From: Codonopsis lanceolata
Taxonomy: Eukaryota; Streptophyta; Magnoliopsida; Asterales; Campanulaceae
Reading direction: 5' to 3'
DNA length: 64,000 bases
Assembly (NCBI GenBank): GCA_013146195.2
Contig: CM028379.1
Location: forward strand, 90,129,401 to 90,193,400
Within the stretch, counting starts at the first letter, position 1; every line of letters begins with the position of its first letter. A program made the position numbers and the translations under genes. The notes below the pieces were generated by a model. The model searched no databases. It was not told the origin of the DNA and saw nothing but the letters and a program-made list of their open reading frames with translations. Of the stretch, positions 23,735 to 36,339 are shown piece by piece.

Positions 23735-24676
23735 TAAACTTAATGATGATCAATAATGTTAACCCAATATATTAGGGCTCAATTAGGACTAAGTAAGGTG
23801 GATTAGGGAGGGTTTAGAGTAATCTCATTAAGGGTAAAATGACCAAAACATTGTAAATTAAAAAATAGCTCAAAGCTATCATCGGGACAAGGTGGTCACA
23901 TGGTCTCTTAACTAGGCTAGCGCCTAGTACAAATTCAACCTAAACATGTTACTAGAAAATAGGCGGTCGCCTGGTCCTTTTACTAGGCGAGCACCTTGCT
24001 TGGAAAAGAAGAAAATGACTTGAAATCAAGTACAAAGGGTCCCCAACTTAACCCCAATCAATCTAGGATGAATCCTCACTCAAAACAAGTCTGAAACACA
24101 TCAGAACGACGTCCATAAACAATCACAAATGAAAGTCGAGATCATGGAATAACTTTCCAATGATCGGACCGATGATCAAACAAGTACTAACACATGATTA
24201 TAATCATGTTAATGGTGTAGGGTATGGACTAGAACACTTCTACGAAGTCAAATAACAAGTCTAGAGTAATGAAACTCCGATAGATGCGACGGACGCTAGG
24301 TTCAGTTTACGTAATGCGATAATGGCGAATGTTATGCATATAGCATCCAAAGCACAATTAGACTTAGGGAATAAGTCCCACAAGGGTTATAACATAAGTA
24401 AGAACACTCATAACAACCATACTAAGACCGAGGGTATAACCAAGGTCACATGGAAGAACAACGTAAGTAAACTCTCGACCGAGTCACGTTCCGACTAACG
24501 TCGAGTCACGAGTTGAAACCATAACAAGTATCTGAGTATGAACCACATACTATTAGGGCATTGACTTCTAGATAGTCTAACCACACATATCCAGGCTCTC
24601 CCAATAAGCCTAACAAGAAATGCTACGGAAGTTCAGCACGCAACATAAGGAAGTCAAAAAGGTTTGGGGTCTTATA

Positions 24677-25929
24677 TCCTCACCACCTTAAAAGAATTCA
24701 TCCTCGAATTCACTATTCCATAAGCGACCACAATATCAACACTTTGGCCTTCAAACACAATCGAGGTGACCATTTAGGTGAGCTTCCTATCTCGAGGTTA
24801 ACTCTCAATTACCAACTCAAACCAATCTCAATGTCTAGTCATGCTTGACTCTCAATATGGTACAACAACACGAGTGTAACTTACTAAATCCCAACCAACA
24901 TGGATGTCGAGGTTTAAAGCCTCTTTACCAAATAATTAAACAAGACAAGATCATTCTGCAAGATCATATTTACGTATACAATGTGCACAAAAACCGAATC
25001 AATTTTCAAACCAAAGTTTTTTGGGCTTAAACATAATACTCTGGTCATAAGACAAATCTTTATTGTCATACACAAGTTACACATTTCATGATTGCTCTAC
25101 TAAGCAAGCATTGTAAATCTCATAGTTTCAAAACAATATGGACGTAAAGATAACCTACTACAAGACACCATACTCATAGCATGACTTTCATATACCAACT
25201 GCACATATTTGCACAAGTATAATGGTATACCATTTTCTGTTCCATTCCATTTGGTAATGGGTTCAATCAATTCCTATCTTATACTATACCATTCTAGTTC
25301 TTCGATGAAGTCCTCTTGATAACCAAGCCAAGGGCCCTCTGAAATAACTTCAAAAGCTTTCATCGTATAGGATGCAGGGTGTTCGTGAATCACATAAAAA
25401 CATCCTTTATCACGATCTCATGAACACATATCATAAACACATATAAGCATGTCATTAACATCATGCAACATAGTATATTAATCTACTATGTAAGTATACC
25501 AAGTATGGAATAATCATACTATTAACGATCTATCAATGATAGATAAAGCACATTACACAACGCTAATACTTTGACTAATGTATTAGACTAATAACAAGGC
25601 AAAACAACGTCTCTCGAGTCACTAGGTAGCATATGATTACTGATTAGTATACCATAATCCCTTATAACTCAAACCGTATACAGGTCGATAACCAATCCAA
25701 CCAAATTATCGCGTGATCACCTACCGACTAGTCACCAAGTCTCATAATGTAACAAGAATAATTCTTCCTTTATCGGAGTAGTCCCCTAAATACCAAAATA
25801 CGGCCAGCGGGAAAGAGTTCTCAAATTCCCCGACGAGGTAACACAAGAATACTTGGTTAAGTACTAATATTATATATACTTATATAGCACTTATGGAATA
25901 TACTAGGTACTGCGGGAGGCTTAGCCTTC
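24677..25929 (-). other. Internal 3' region of the outer gypsy element
   Basis: Starts with the purine-rich tract that primes second-strand synthesis next to the LTR (CACCACCTTAAAAGAATTCA on +). The rest is noncoding on the minus strand with no clear pol motif, so it may be the untranslated region between pol and the LTR. It ends abruptly where a 5'-truncated copia LTR begins. Confidence 0.5.
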
Positions 25930-26668
25930 GGGATACCATACTCATGTGCGAGTGCGTCCCGCGGACACGAATGTCAGACCAAATTTTCCTGTTCAGACTA
26001 ACCCACGTTTTATTAATTTTTCTTTTGGTTTCTATAACTCTAACATTTATAACAGACTTTATGTGTTGTTATTACCAGCTTTAATGAGAGATATTATTTT
26101 CCTATTGATGATAGAATTATTTCATCATCAATGTGGTTAGGTTATTTAATCGGTTTCGTATCTTCTCCTATAAATGGAGATAACATCCACAAATTGAAAA
26201 AAAAAACACAGTTTAGAACAATCACCGTAGACACTCTTGCATCGTAATTTTTGCTACCGCATTTTTTGGCCTCTTATTTCAGATTGGTGATAGAGTCAGA
26301 CACAATATCAGTTCACCTGAAACCTTCGTGTTAAAGGTCTCTACGGTGTCTCCATTGTATCCTGGGAGACAGATGTTCGAACAAGCTTCCAAGCACTTAC
26401 GGGAAGGGACGAATCTGTTTTAAGGAAACTGTGTACGACATATGCCTCAGACCAGTAGACTACATTCTGTGCTAGTAGCCATTCGCACCAGCAGTTTTCC
26501 TAAGGCTTACGCTACCAGCAGACTTGGAATCCACCAGTAGACTTTCACAAGCAGACTTCAACATCTCAATCAGACTTCCGTCCAATTCTTTTCATAGCAG
26601 TAACAATTTACATTGTTTATCAATTCTGTAATCTAATTTGTGTGTGTGTATATATATATATATTAACA
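25930..26668 (+). repeat. 5' LTR of the copia element (truncated)
   Basis: Matches the 3' LTR from 31604 onward, beginning GGGATACCATACTCATG. Its own start is replaced by gypsy-derived sequence. The end is taken at TATTAACA near 26668. A TATA-like CCTATAAATGGAGATAAC lies at about 26169-26186. Confidence 0.8.
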
Positions 26669-26752
26669 ATCTTAAAACAGATCAGTTCTGTTATCTTGGA
26701 TAATAATAGACCCTTCTAAGGGAAAACCATACATTTTACAAATTATAGAATT

Positions 26753-27638
26753 GTGTATTTTGATTGTGTTCATATTTTAGATATGACAACTGAACCAAAT
26801 ACCCAAACTACTAGAATGGAGAACAATATGACCTTGAATCCATCGACTTCGAATCCAATAGTCCCCAATGCTACTGTGAATCAGATTGTGACCAATCCTA
26901 CTGTCCCGGTGCATCATGGCGAGAAACCGAAGAAGTTCAATGGCTTGAATTTCAAGCGTTGGCAGCAGAAGATGCTGTTCTGCCTGACCACTTTGAACCT
27001 AGCAAGGTTTTCGAAAGAAGATCCTCCTATGGTGAGTAAGAATCAGAATGATGTCCAAGCTGCTACTGCTGTGGATGTATGAAATCATTCTATTTTCCTT
27101 TGTAGAAACTATGCACTAAATGGGTTGACAGACTCATTGTACAATGTTTACCATAATAAGAAAATGGCAAAGGAGTTGTGGACATTGTTGGACCAAAAGT
27201 ATACATCTGAGGATGCTGGAGCCAAGAAGTTTATTGTTGGCCGCTTCCTGGATTATAAAATGGTGGATTCCAAGACTGTCTACAGTCAAGTGCAAGAACT
27301 GCAAGTAATTGTGCACAAGATTCAAGCTGAAGGGATGGTTGTGAGTGAAACCTTCCAAGTGGCTGTAATGATTGAGAAATTGCCTCCAGCTTGGAAATAT
27401 TTCAAGAACTATCTAAAACACAAGAGAAAAGAGATGAATGTCGAACAACTAGTTGTCAGGCTTCGTATTGAAGAAAACAATAGAGGTTCTGAAAAGAAAA
27501 CATTCATTCATGTGGCTGCTAAAGCCAATATGGTAGAGCATGACCAAAGCTCAAAAGGCAAAGACAAGGTTGCTGCTGGAAAAAAGGTTCAGTTTGGGAC
27601 CCAAGGGATGAATCTCTAAGAAGAGATTTTCTGGGAAG
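26753..27638 (+). pseudogene. copia gag, broken
   Basis: The frame starting near 26753 (likely ATG at 26783, MTTEPNTQTTRMENN) includes KKFNGLNFKRWQQKMLFCLT, the usual copia gag N-terminal block. It stops at 27080-27082. The same frame resumes and includes LWTLLDQKYTSEDAGAKKF and MIEKLPPAWKYFKNYLKHKR. A further frameshift lies before the zinc knuckle. Confidence 0.85.
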
Positions 27639-28935
27639 TGCTACAATTGTGGTGGCACGAGTCACAAGGCCACGACTTACAAGAAGCCAAGTAGAGACCA
27701 TGAGGCAAACATGGTTGATGACATCTCTCAAGATGTATCAGATCTGAATCTTGATGTGGTTGTCACTGGAGTGAACTTGATGGGTTCAAACCCCAATCAA
27801 TGGTGGATCGACACTGGTGCCAGCATGCATGTGTGCTCCAACGGGGAGATGTTCAGTACCTTTAAAGCTGCTAAGAATGGCGAGAAGATCTTCATGGGAA
27901 ATTCTTCCACTTATGAAGTCATAGGTCATGGCAAAGTGGTCCTGAAGATGACGCCCGGGAAGGAACTAACTCTCAACAATCTACTCTATGTATCAGATAT
28001 CCGGAAGAACTTAGTGTCTAGAACTCTGCTGGTGAAGTATGGCTTCTGTATTGTTTTTGAGTCAGATGTTGTAACTATGTTTAAGAGTGGAATATTTGTT
28101 GGAAAAGGCTATGTAACTTATGGGCTCTTTAAGCTCAGTGTAATGGTTGTTAAACCAAAAGGCAATAATAATAATAATAAGTTTTCTGTTTATTTACTTG
28201 AGTCTTCCTATGTATGGCATGGTATACTAGGACATGTTAATTATGGAACCCTGCTCAGGTTAACTAACATGAATTACATATCTAATTTCCAAACCGATTC
28301 CAAGTACAAGTATGAAGCTTGTGTAGAGGCAAAGTTAACAAGGACATCATTTACTATTAAAAGAAATAGTGAACCACTTGGCTTAATTCACACTGATGTG
28401 TGCGATTTTAAATCAACAAAATCACGTGGTGGAAATAAGTACTTCATTACTTTTGTTGATGATAACACTAGGTTTTGCTATGTGTATCTACTCAAAAGTA
28501 AAGATGAAGCTATAGAGAAGTTTATTATTTATAAAACTGAGGTTGAGAACTAACTCAACAGAAAGGTTAAGATGCTAAGAAGTAATCGTGGATGTGAATA
28601 TGAGTCACCATTTGTTGCATATTGTGCTGAGTATGGTATCATCCACGAAACAACAACACTTTATGCACCTCAACAGAATGACATTGCAGAACGTAAAAAT
28701 CGAACTCTTCAAGAGATGATGAATGCCACGTTGTAAGTTCTGGATTACCACAGAACATGTTGGGAAAAGTTGTGTTGTTAGCTAATTACCTTTTAAATAA
28801 GGTATCCCGAAAGAAGCTTGACAAAAGCCCCTATGAGATGTGGCATGGAAGAGCTTCATCCTACAAATACTTGCGAGTGTGGGGGTGTCTTGCTAAGGTT
28901 GATGTTCCTTTACCTAAAAAGGTGAAAATATGACA
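27639..28935 (+). pseudogene. copia zinc knuckle, protease and integrase, broken
   Basis: The zinc knuckle is CYNCGGTSHKATTY, in which the final cysteine of CX2CX4HX4C is replaced by Tyr. The aspartic protease site is WWIDTGASMHVC. The integrase follows with HTDVCDF and FVDDNTRFCYVYLLKSKDEA. A stop at 28551-28553 interrupts it; the frame continues with LRSNRGCEYESPFVAYCAEY and RKNRTLQEMMNATL, then another stop. Confidence 0.9.
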
Positions 28936-29289
28936 AAAAACTATTGATTGCATATTCATTGGTTATGCACATAACAACAATGCTTATCGGTTTCTTGTGC
29001 ATGATTCTAAAATTATAGACATATACAAGAATAAGATATTGGAATCAAGAAATGCCTCGTGCTTTGAAAATGTATTTCCATGCAGATTGAGTAGTGTGCC
29101 TAGCTCATCTAAACAAATACATGATTCAATAGAAGAAGAGCATGATGAGAATGAGGTAGAAGAGGTAGAACTTAGACGTAACAAAAGAGCTAGGATAGAA
29201 AAATTCTTTGGTCCAGATTTTCTAACCTATATGCTGGAAAGTGAACCTCAAAGCTATAAAGAAGTTGTGAGCTCTTCTGAAGGACCTCT

Positions 29290-30800
29290 CTAGAAAGAGG
29301 CAATCAAAGTGAAATTGATTCCACCCTTCAAAATCACACTTGGGAATTAGTGGATCTTCCTCCTGAAAGTAAACCACTAGGTTATAAGTGGATTTTTAAG
29401 AGGAAGATGAAAGCAGATGGAACAGTTGATAAGTATATAAGGCCAGACTTGTAATTAAAGGTTACAGGCAACGTGAAGGTCTTGATTACTTTGATACGTA
29501 TTCTCCAGTTACGAGAATAATATCAATAAGGATTGTACTTACAATTTCCATGTTGCGGAATCTTGAAATACATCAAATGGATGTAAAGACTACCTTTCTA
29601 AATGGTGATTTAGAAGATGAGATTTATATGGAACAACCAGAAGGGTTTTTTGCTCCAAGGTAAGAAAACAAAGTGTGTAAGTTGGTTAAGTGTTTGTATG
29701 GCTTAAAACAAGCACCAAAACAATGGCATAAGAAATTTGATAATGTCATGTTGGGTTGTGGATTTAAGATCAATGAATGTAACAAATGTGTATATGTAAA
29801 AGACACTAAAAATGGTTATGTCATTTTATGTCTTTACGTAGACGACGTGCATATCATTGGAAGCAATGATAAAATTATTAAATCCACAAAAGACGTGTTA
29901 AACTTGAAATTTGACATGAATGACATAGGGCTAGCTGATGTAATCCTTGGTGTTAAAATCTCTATAACTTCAAGCGGACTAACTTTAAGTCAGCCACACT
30001 ACATTGATAAAATTCTAGAGAAGTTTAACAAGGATGACATCACAATAGCTAGAACTCCTATTGATACAAGTCTTTATCTATCAAAGAATAGAGGTGAGAC
30101 TGTCTCTCAGGTAGAATACTCAAGAATCATAGGAAGTTTGATGTACTTAATGAGTTGTACAAGGCCAGACATTACCTATGCTGTGAGTAAACTGAGTAGA
30201 TATACGAGTAATCTTGGGACTGGTCACTGAAAAGCAATAGTTAGAGTACTAAGGTACTTAAGATAGACTCGTGATTATGGCATGCACTATACAAGAGATC
30301 TAGTAGTGATCGAAGAATACTATGAGTCTGTGATACAAATTGGATCTCATATATTAAAGACTCAAGGTCTATTATTGGTTTTGTATTCACTTTGACAGGT
30401 ACAGCCATTTCATGGAAATCTTCTAAGCAAACTGTCATAGCTAGATCCACGATGGAGTCTGAGTTTATAGCTATACATAAAAGTGGTGAAAAGGCTGTAT
30501 GGCTACGTCAATTTTTAAAAGATGTTCCAATATGGACAAAACATGTACCTGCAATCTGTATACATTGTGATAGTCAATCGGCAATTGGCAGGGCACATAG
30601 TAATATGTATAATGGTAAGTTTATACATATACGTCGTAAATATAATACCATTGGTCAACTACTCTCACGGGAATTATATCTATTGACTATGTGAAGTCAA
30701 AGGATAATTTAGCGGATCCATTAACGAAATGGTTAAATAGAGAGTTAGTTGATAAGTATTCCAAAGGAATGAGACTTAAGCCTCTAGATATGAGTTGATA
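29290..30800 (+). pseudogene. copia reverse transcriptase and RNase H, broken
   Basis: Fragments include KPLGYKWIFKRKMKADGTVD, VCKLVKCLYGLKQAPKQWHK and the catalytic box LCLYVDDVHIIGSND. After a stop near 30228 comes the RNase H part with SWKSSKQTVIARSTMESEF and the C-terminal NLADPLTKWLNRE-like end near 30705-30740. Several stops and shifts are present. Confidence 0.9.
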
Positions 30801-31267
30801 CAATGGAAACTCAACCTTGTTGACTGGAGATCCCAAGATCTAGGTTCAAAGGGACAACCTAATTGTAAAAAAAAAACTATTAACTTCATTGTAGGGGTCA
30901 TCCCTTGTAACAGTGATGTTCGTGTGTAAGAGGATAAACATATGACTTTTAATGATTCCTAAGTAAGAATCACATGTGTGAGAGAGAAGTGGGGCCGCTT
31001 CGAAGAGAATTGTGTGAGGCTCAATTCTTAGACCCTCTCACAGAATCAAGCATATGTTCAAGGCCATGAATGAACATGGCTATGAGAATTGAATTGTGTT
31101 AAGAAGATTGTTGTGTGAAATATATGATCATTTACACAAACGACAGAACAGTTCAAAACATCATGTCTACTGATCAGCCAGTAAAGTAAATATTCTTTTT
31201 CAAGGGAAGGTTCAAAAGGTAACACCTACCTATCACCAAATTCATCAATTTCCTACTTGTGGGGGAT

Positions 31268-32375
31268 TGTTGGAAAAATTGTGTTTAAAGAATGAAATTG
31301 TGCAATCTTGAGGCACAAATTTGTTCATGTGTCATTTGTGTAATGACAAGGGTAATTGTGGAAACGTGTTCTACTCCGTGAGAACATCGATTTATTTGTT
31401 CAATTTGGTGTTTGGATGAATAAGTTATGATTGATTAAAGTGTAGTGTTAGAAGTGGGTTTATCCCATATTGGAAAATTAACAAAAACTTGAGTGGTTTA
31501 TATATAAGTACCTTATGTGTTAAGGGTAAGCTTATGTAGAATAGATGCTTTCTTTTGCGCGCCCGCGCAGGGTGGGTGCAATTCATGATTCAATTTAGAT
31601 TTTGGGATACCGTACTCATGTGCGAGAATGTCTGACCAAATTTGCCTATTAAGACTAACCCACATTTTGTCAACATTTATAACATACTTTATGTTCTATT
31701 GTTACCAGCTTTAATGGGAGATATTGTTTGTCTATTGATGATATAATTATTTCATCATCAATGTGGTTATTTAATCAGTCTTGTATCTTCTCCTATAAAT
31801 GGAGATAACATCCACAATTGAAAAAACACAGTTTAGAACAATCACCGCAGACACTTTTACATCGTAATTTTTGATAGCGTATTCTTTGGCCTCCTATTTC
31901 AGATTGGTGATAAAGTCCGACACACTATTACTTCGCCAAAAACCTTCGTGCTAAAGGTCTCTCCGGTGTCTTCGTTGTATCCTGGGAGACCGACGTCCAA
32001 AGAAGCTTCCAAACACTTACGGGAAGACACGAATCTGTTTTAAGAAAATTGTGTACGACACAGGCCTCGGACCAGCAGACTTCATTCTGTGCCAGCAACC
32101 ATTCATACTAGTAGTCTTCCTAAGGCTTACGCTACTATCAGACTTGGCATTCACCAGTAGCCTTCCTAAGGCTTAAGTCTACCAGCAAACTTTCACAAGC
32201 AGACTTCAGCATCTCAATCAGACTTCCGTCCAGTACTCTTCATAGCAGTAACAATTTACATTGTTTATCAATTCTATAATTTAATTTGTATATATATTTT
32301 ACCTGTATATTTGTATATTGTTTATCAATTCTATAAGCTAATTTGTATATATATTTTACCTGTATATTTCTAACA
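31268..32375 (+). repeat. 3' LTR of the copia element
   Basis: Preceded by the polypurine tract TTGTGGGGGAT. It starts TGTTGGAAAAATTGTG at 31268 and ends TTTCTAACA near 32375, about 1.1 kb, with matching TGTTGGAAA/TTTCTAACA ends. Confidence 0.8.
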
Positions 32376-32545
32376 CCACCAACATTCCATTTAACATGAT
32401 TCCTTTAAGCAGGGCCTCTCTCTCTCTCTCTCTCTCTTCAGCAGGTATGAAAAACCACATAATTATTAGGCCAAATCTTTCGGGCTCCCTTTTGTGTGTG
32501 TGTGTGTGTGGCTTCTGTATCAGAGTGATTATGAGTTTTTTTTTT
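32376..32545. repeat. Spacer with (CT)n and (TG)n microsatellites
   Basis: Short sequence between the copia element and the next transposon, with a CT run at about 32416-32437 and a TG run at about 32493-32511. Confidence 0.8.
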
Positions 32546-33423
32546 GGGAAAATTGTGGCTGGTCCACTTTTCAAATTTCTAATCGTTACAGTCCTGTGTT
32601 TTTTTTCAAACCAGAAAAAGGACACTTTTGAAGAAAAAAAGACAACGATGCCCTTAATAAGCATGGGGCGTGCTAGAGAAATGAATCGCGGTGGATTGAC
32701 TATTGAACCGCGATTCATCAATTTTATTGTATTAATTTTTGCATCGTGGTTCAATAGTTTAATTGTCTAGTCCTATTGCACAACGATTTATCAATTTTAT
32801 TACATTAATTTTTGTATCGTGAATCAATAGTTTAATTGCACCACGGTACCAACTTTTATGTACAGTAATGAATTAATTTTTGAACCACGATACACATACC
32901 TAATCCATGTTACACCGCGATATCAACTTTTCTGTTCCGCGATTAATTAATTTTTGAACTGTGATACATAAAATATTATCTAATCTAGTTTGCACCGCGA
33001 TACAAAATCATAAAGAACCAGACCACGTCCTTTACCTACTTCTTCCATCTCCTTCGTTGTAAGTCTTCTTCTTCCTCCTCATTCTCTGCCTTTGTCCCAA
33101 CGGAAAAATCCGTCAACCCAGCACAGATCCATTACAGTTTCATATTTCATGAATAAAAAAAAAACCATTTACCTTTCGGGGGCGTTGCCCCCGAACCCTC
33201 GCGAAGGGGCACTGCCTCCTTGACCTATCAGGCAGGTTGATCTCCGTTTCATTAACCAACGATGGTGATTTTCGAATCTAAAGTGTGTTGTAGGAGCCGT
33301 TGAATGAGATGATGTCATTTTTGAAACAATATTTCAAAAAGTGGTCTTTTGCGATTGAAAAAAAGAACAAGATACTGGAGGAGTTAAAAACTTTAGAAAA
33401 TGTGGACCGGTCAGAATTTTACC
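32546..33423 (+). mobile_element. Foldback/MITE copy 1 (left arm of inverted pair)
   Basis: Begins GGGAAAATTGTGGCTGGTCC and ends, on the reverse complement, GGTAAAATTCTGACCGGTCC, so it has its own terminal inverted repeats. The interior holds several near-palindromic units with ACCGCGATACAAAA-like words at 32690-33005. It is homologous, in inverted orientation, to 36539-37337. It carries an extra GC-rich insert at 33170-33250. Confidence 0.75.
33175..33238. repeat. GC-rich hairpin cluster
   Basis: A perfect 9-bp stem with a 3-base loop (TTCGGGGGC-GTT-GCCCCCGAA, 33175-33195) is followed by two smaller stems (CCCT...AGGG and GCCT...AGGC). It is markedly GC-rich in AT-rich surroundings and absent from the partner arm at 36539-37337. 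Confidence 0.75.
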
Positions 33424-35169
33424 ATTTTTTTTATAAAAATCTTTTCTAGTCCATCACTATGGCCCCCCATGATTTATGAGGTTAACATATTTTAATTTTT
33501 TAAAAAAACTATATGGCCAAGTTTGACATGTTGATTTGGAGGTTGATTTTGGAGTATTGAATTTTGTTTTGTCTTGGTTGAAAAAGTCAGAAAGACATAG
33601 AGAAAGTAATCGGTGAGATCAAAGAGAAAAGCTTAATAACCTAAAACCAAAGACTCTAAATCTTGTAAGGACCAAGGAGAAATGACCGATAATATTTCAT
33701 CTTATTAACATATTTTTACTTGACTATGATTGGAGTGGAAATTTTGTGGGGGGAGATGGTAAGGATACTCTTTAAATAATCACATTGTTTTTTTATTTTT
33801 ATTTTAGCCACAAGGTAGAAAAAGGAAAATATATTGGGTAATACATACAATAATATCAATGACTTGTTATCACCAACCGATTTGCAGATTTGTTGTTTTT
33901 CATCTCAAATTACAAACATTATTGATGAATTCCTGGCACACAAAGAGCAATTCTTCCTCTCAAAACCACCATAAACTGCGTGGGATATGTAAAACTTTAG
34001 GTTGGTTTAAAAAAGGAAACCGTGGAGGTATGGACGATTTCAAGTTTTCAACTACAGGAGGAGCACAAAAAATGTCACTGTAAAAGAGAGGGAGAGACGG
34101 ATGAGATAAACCTTAAACCAACCACTAGATATTTTATTTTTAACTATAACTATGTAACTATAAAAGTAATATATTCATTTTCAATATTAAATGTTAAATA
34201 TAATATCAAAGTAATACATTCATTTTAAAATTTACTTGAAGAGGAGACACAATACAATATCCAAAATCCAAATAAATAAAAGATTACAACAATTACAATT
34301 TACCTGGATTAATAAAAACTAGCCAAGATTATGTTTGGGTCTAATAATGGTGCATCATTTTTTTATGGAATTGTAGTTGCTCCTTTGTCACGCCACTCGT
34401 ATCCTTGAAGAGTATTGTATAACCGTAGAAATTGTATTAGCATTATTTATGATTGTTTTCGTTTCCTTCATCAATTTTATCATTTCCTTAACCATATCCA
34501 ATTTTTAAGCATTGATAATGCGATATTTATCTCACTTTTCGTTAACATTACCATGTTTTTCAATTTTTTTTAACTTTTCCTTTCCTCTTTGTTGTTTTTT
34601 TGACCTATCGGATAGACTTCGACTTCATCGTCGTCGATGTCGATGTTGATGCTCTTATACCCATCGTAAGATGATGTGTATGCCCACATGCCTCCATATA
34701 TTTGTCTTTTTAGAATAATGTTTAATTTAGCTAACACCTTTCCATTTTGGATCGTCCTTGACCATCATCCACACATGTGAAGTAAAATAGCTCACGCGCA
34801 GCTTCCTTCACTTGATCATTAGACCACCTGCTATGATTTTGAAAAATAAAACTTTAATCCTTTAATATTTATTGTTAATTTAAATAATAATGTCATAAGA
34901 TAGACTTTATTGCACAAAAGATAATACAAAATGTTATGCTTTCCCTTTTCGCCAGATTACACAAAATCTATTGTTTTTAAACTTTTCTTTTTAGGAGAGC
35001 CCTTTTACAACTTTACCATTACTTTTTCTTTCTTCTTTAAATATGAGTCACATGCACGTGAGTTTTAAAACAAACTATATATTATACCAATATTTATTAT
35101 AAAGTCAATCAAATTTTCGTAATCGGTGAAACAAGACAATTATTTAGGAACGATGTAAATACTAAATTG
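33424..35169. other. Interior of the Harbinger region, no clear gene
   Basis: AT-rich sequence between MITE copy 1 and the transposase remnant. Minus-strand translation at about 34600-34830 has an Asp-rich stretch (SINIDIDDDEVEV-like) after MWAYTSSYDGYK-like sequence. That is reminiscent of the Myb/trihelix-like second protein of plant PIF/Harbinger elements, but this is only suggestive. Confidence 0.35.
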
Positions 35170-36330
35170 ATACAACTTAACTTTCATAGTTATTATCTCG
35201 GAAATGTTCCCAAATATGTTCGACCAAGTCAGACCAAAGTTTTTTATGTACTTCAAGATCACTTAGTTCCGCATGTCTTTGGAGGCATTGTTGAAATCCT
35301 TGAGACACGAGTATCAAAGGATCTACTTCTCCGTCATACCAACTACTAATTGCATTCCCTTCATTCTTTACGATCATATTATGCAACATGATGCACGCAC
35401 ACATACATTATATATTTAAACTTTTCCCCTTGGCAAAAATCGAGTTGCGCCTCGTACAATTGCTCACCAAGATTGGAGGACTTCGAATGCTCGCTCGATG
35501 CCCTTTCTTGCAACCTATTGCATTCCCTCGAACTTCTTCCTTTAAGGGTCTTCTGGATATGTGAAACTTTTGACCATTATAGCCCAATCTAGATATATAC
35601 CATTTTTCAAAATAATACACTTGAATAATGCACTCAATCAATGAAATAATACCGTAAATTTAGCATGAGGAGAGCATATTACATTATGTTGTTAAACAAT
35701 GGAAATTGGTTGAGTACATTAATATCGTTGTTTGATCCAACGATACCGAAAAATGCATGTGCTATCCAAAGGTCTTATGAAGCGACCGCTTATAATATAA
35801 TTGTCGGAAACCTTGATCACGTCTGGTTAATTGATCTTTCCACGCAACTAGATAGTTTTTCTATGACCAATGCACTCAATCGATGCTTCTTAGCAGGAAA
35901 GCCATGGACGTCAAAATGGAATTGAAGTAAGCTTTGGACATCATTAGGGTTAGGCCTTCTCAAATATTTGCTTCCAAATACCTCAATCACACATTGACAA
36001 AATCTCATTAGACAATCAATTGCAATAGAATTCCCCAATTCGATGTACTCGTCATAATGGTCGGCATACGTGTCGTCGTATGCCAATTTACGAATAGCAG
36101 GGATGTATTTTTGAAACGAGAAAAGTCTGTTCTTATGGGATGGATCAATCTTTAATTTAAACTACATTAAATGATTTAAGAGGGTTTCTACAATTAGAAG
36201 AAAAAACTCCTTGTTCATGCGAAACCTTCTTCTAAATGTATCAACCGTGTAAGCTCATCGAAGAAGTAATCTTTTAAAAGACATGCATATCCAGCTTCAC
36301 GATTTCCAGCTGTAAATTCTCTTATGCGGA
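35170..36330 (-). pseudogene. PIF/Harbinger transposase, broken
   Basis: Minus-strand fragments in order: about 36200-36300 resembles the N-terminal DYFFDELTRL part. 35817-36086 (AYDDTYADHYDEYIELGNSI ... RRPNPNDVQSLLQFH ... VHGFPAKK) is the conserved region before the first catalytic Asp. 35408-35641 covers the region before the last catalytic Glu in mixed frames. 35177-35404 (CIMLHNMIVKNEG ... LWSDLVEHIWEHF) is the typical C-terminus of plant Harbinger (HARBI1-like, DDE_4) transposases. Frameshifts and stops rule out an active enzyme. A full protein would be about 400 residues. Confidence 0.85.
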
Positions 36331-36339
36331 CATTTTAGG

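Larger units (their letters stand above)
17632..24676 (-). mobile_element. Outer Ty3/gypsy LTR, interrupted by nested insertions
   Basis: LTR sequence of the same broad family as 1-3624, read on the minus strand. Its minus-strand start is TATAAGACCCC at 24676, next to a purine-rich tract (AAGGTGGTGAGGATA on the minus strand). Segments 17840-18953, 21867-22119 and 23735-24676 are homologous to parts of the other LTRs, for example GTGGAGGGGTG near 18040 and the GACTCCGTTGAGTC motif near 18418. A solo LTR and a Helitron split it. The distal end appears missing at 17631, where a Helitron ends. Confidence 0.65.
25930..32375 (+). mobile_element. Decayed Ty1/copia LTR retrotransposon
   Basis: LTR, gag, protease, integrase, reverse transcriptase, RNase H, LTR in copia order on the plus strand. 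Integrase lies before reverse transcriptase, which separates it from gypsy elements. The 5' LTR lacks about the first 336 bases. Every coding block has stops or frameshifts. The LTR copies differ at many positions and by small indels, so the insertion is old. Confidence 0.95.

Noticed and set aside
24677..25929. A pol coding region on the minus strand
   Set aside because: No reverse transcriptase, integrase or chromodomain motif could be read; it looks untranslated.
32396..32770. Overlapping frames of 124 and 132 residues on opposite strands
   Set aside because: They span microsatellites and the MITE terminus and show no domain.
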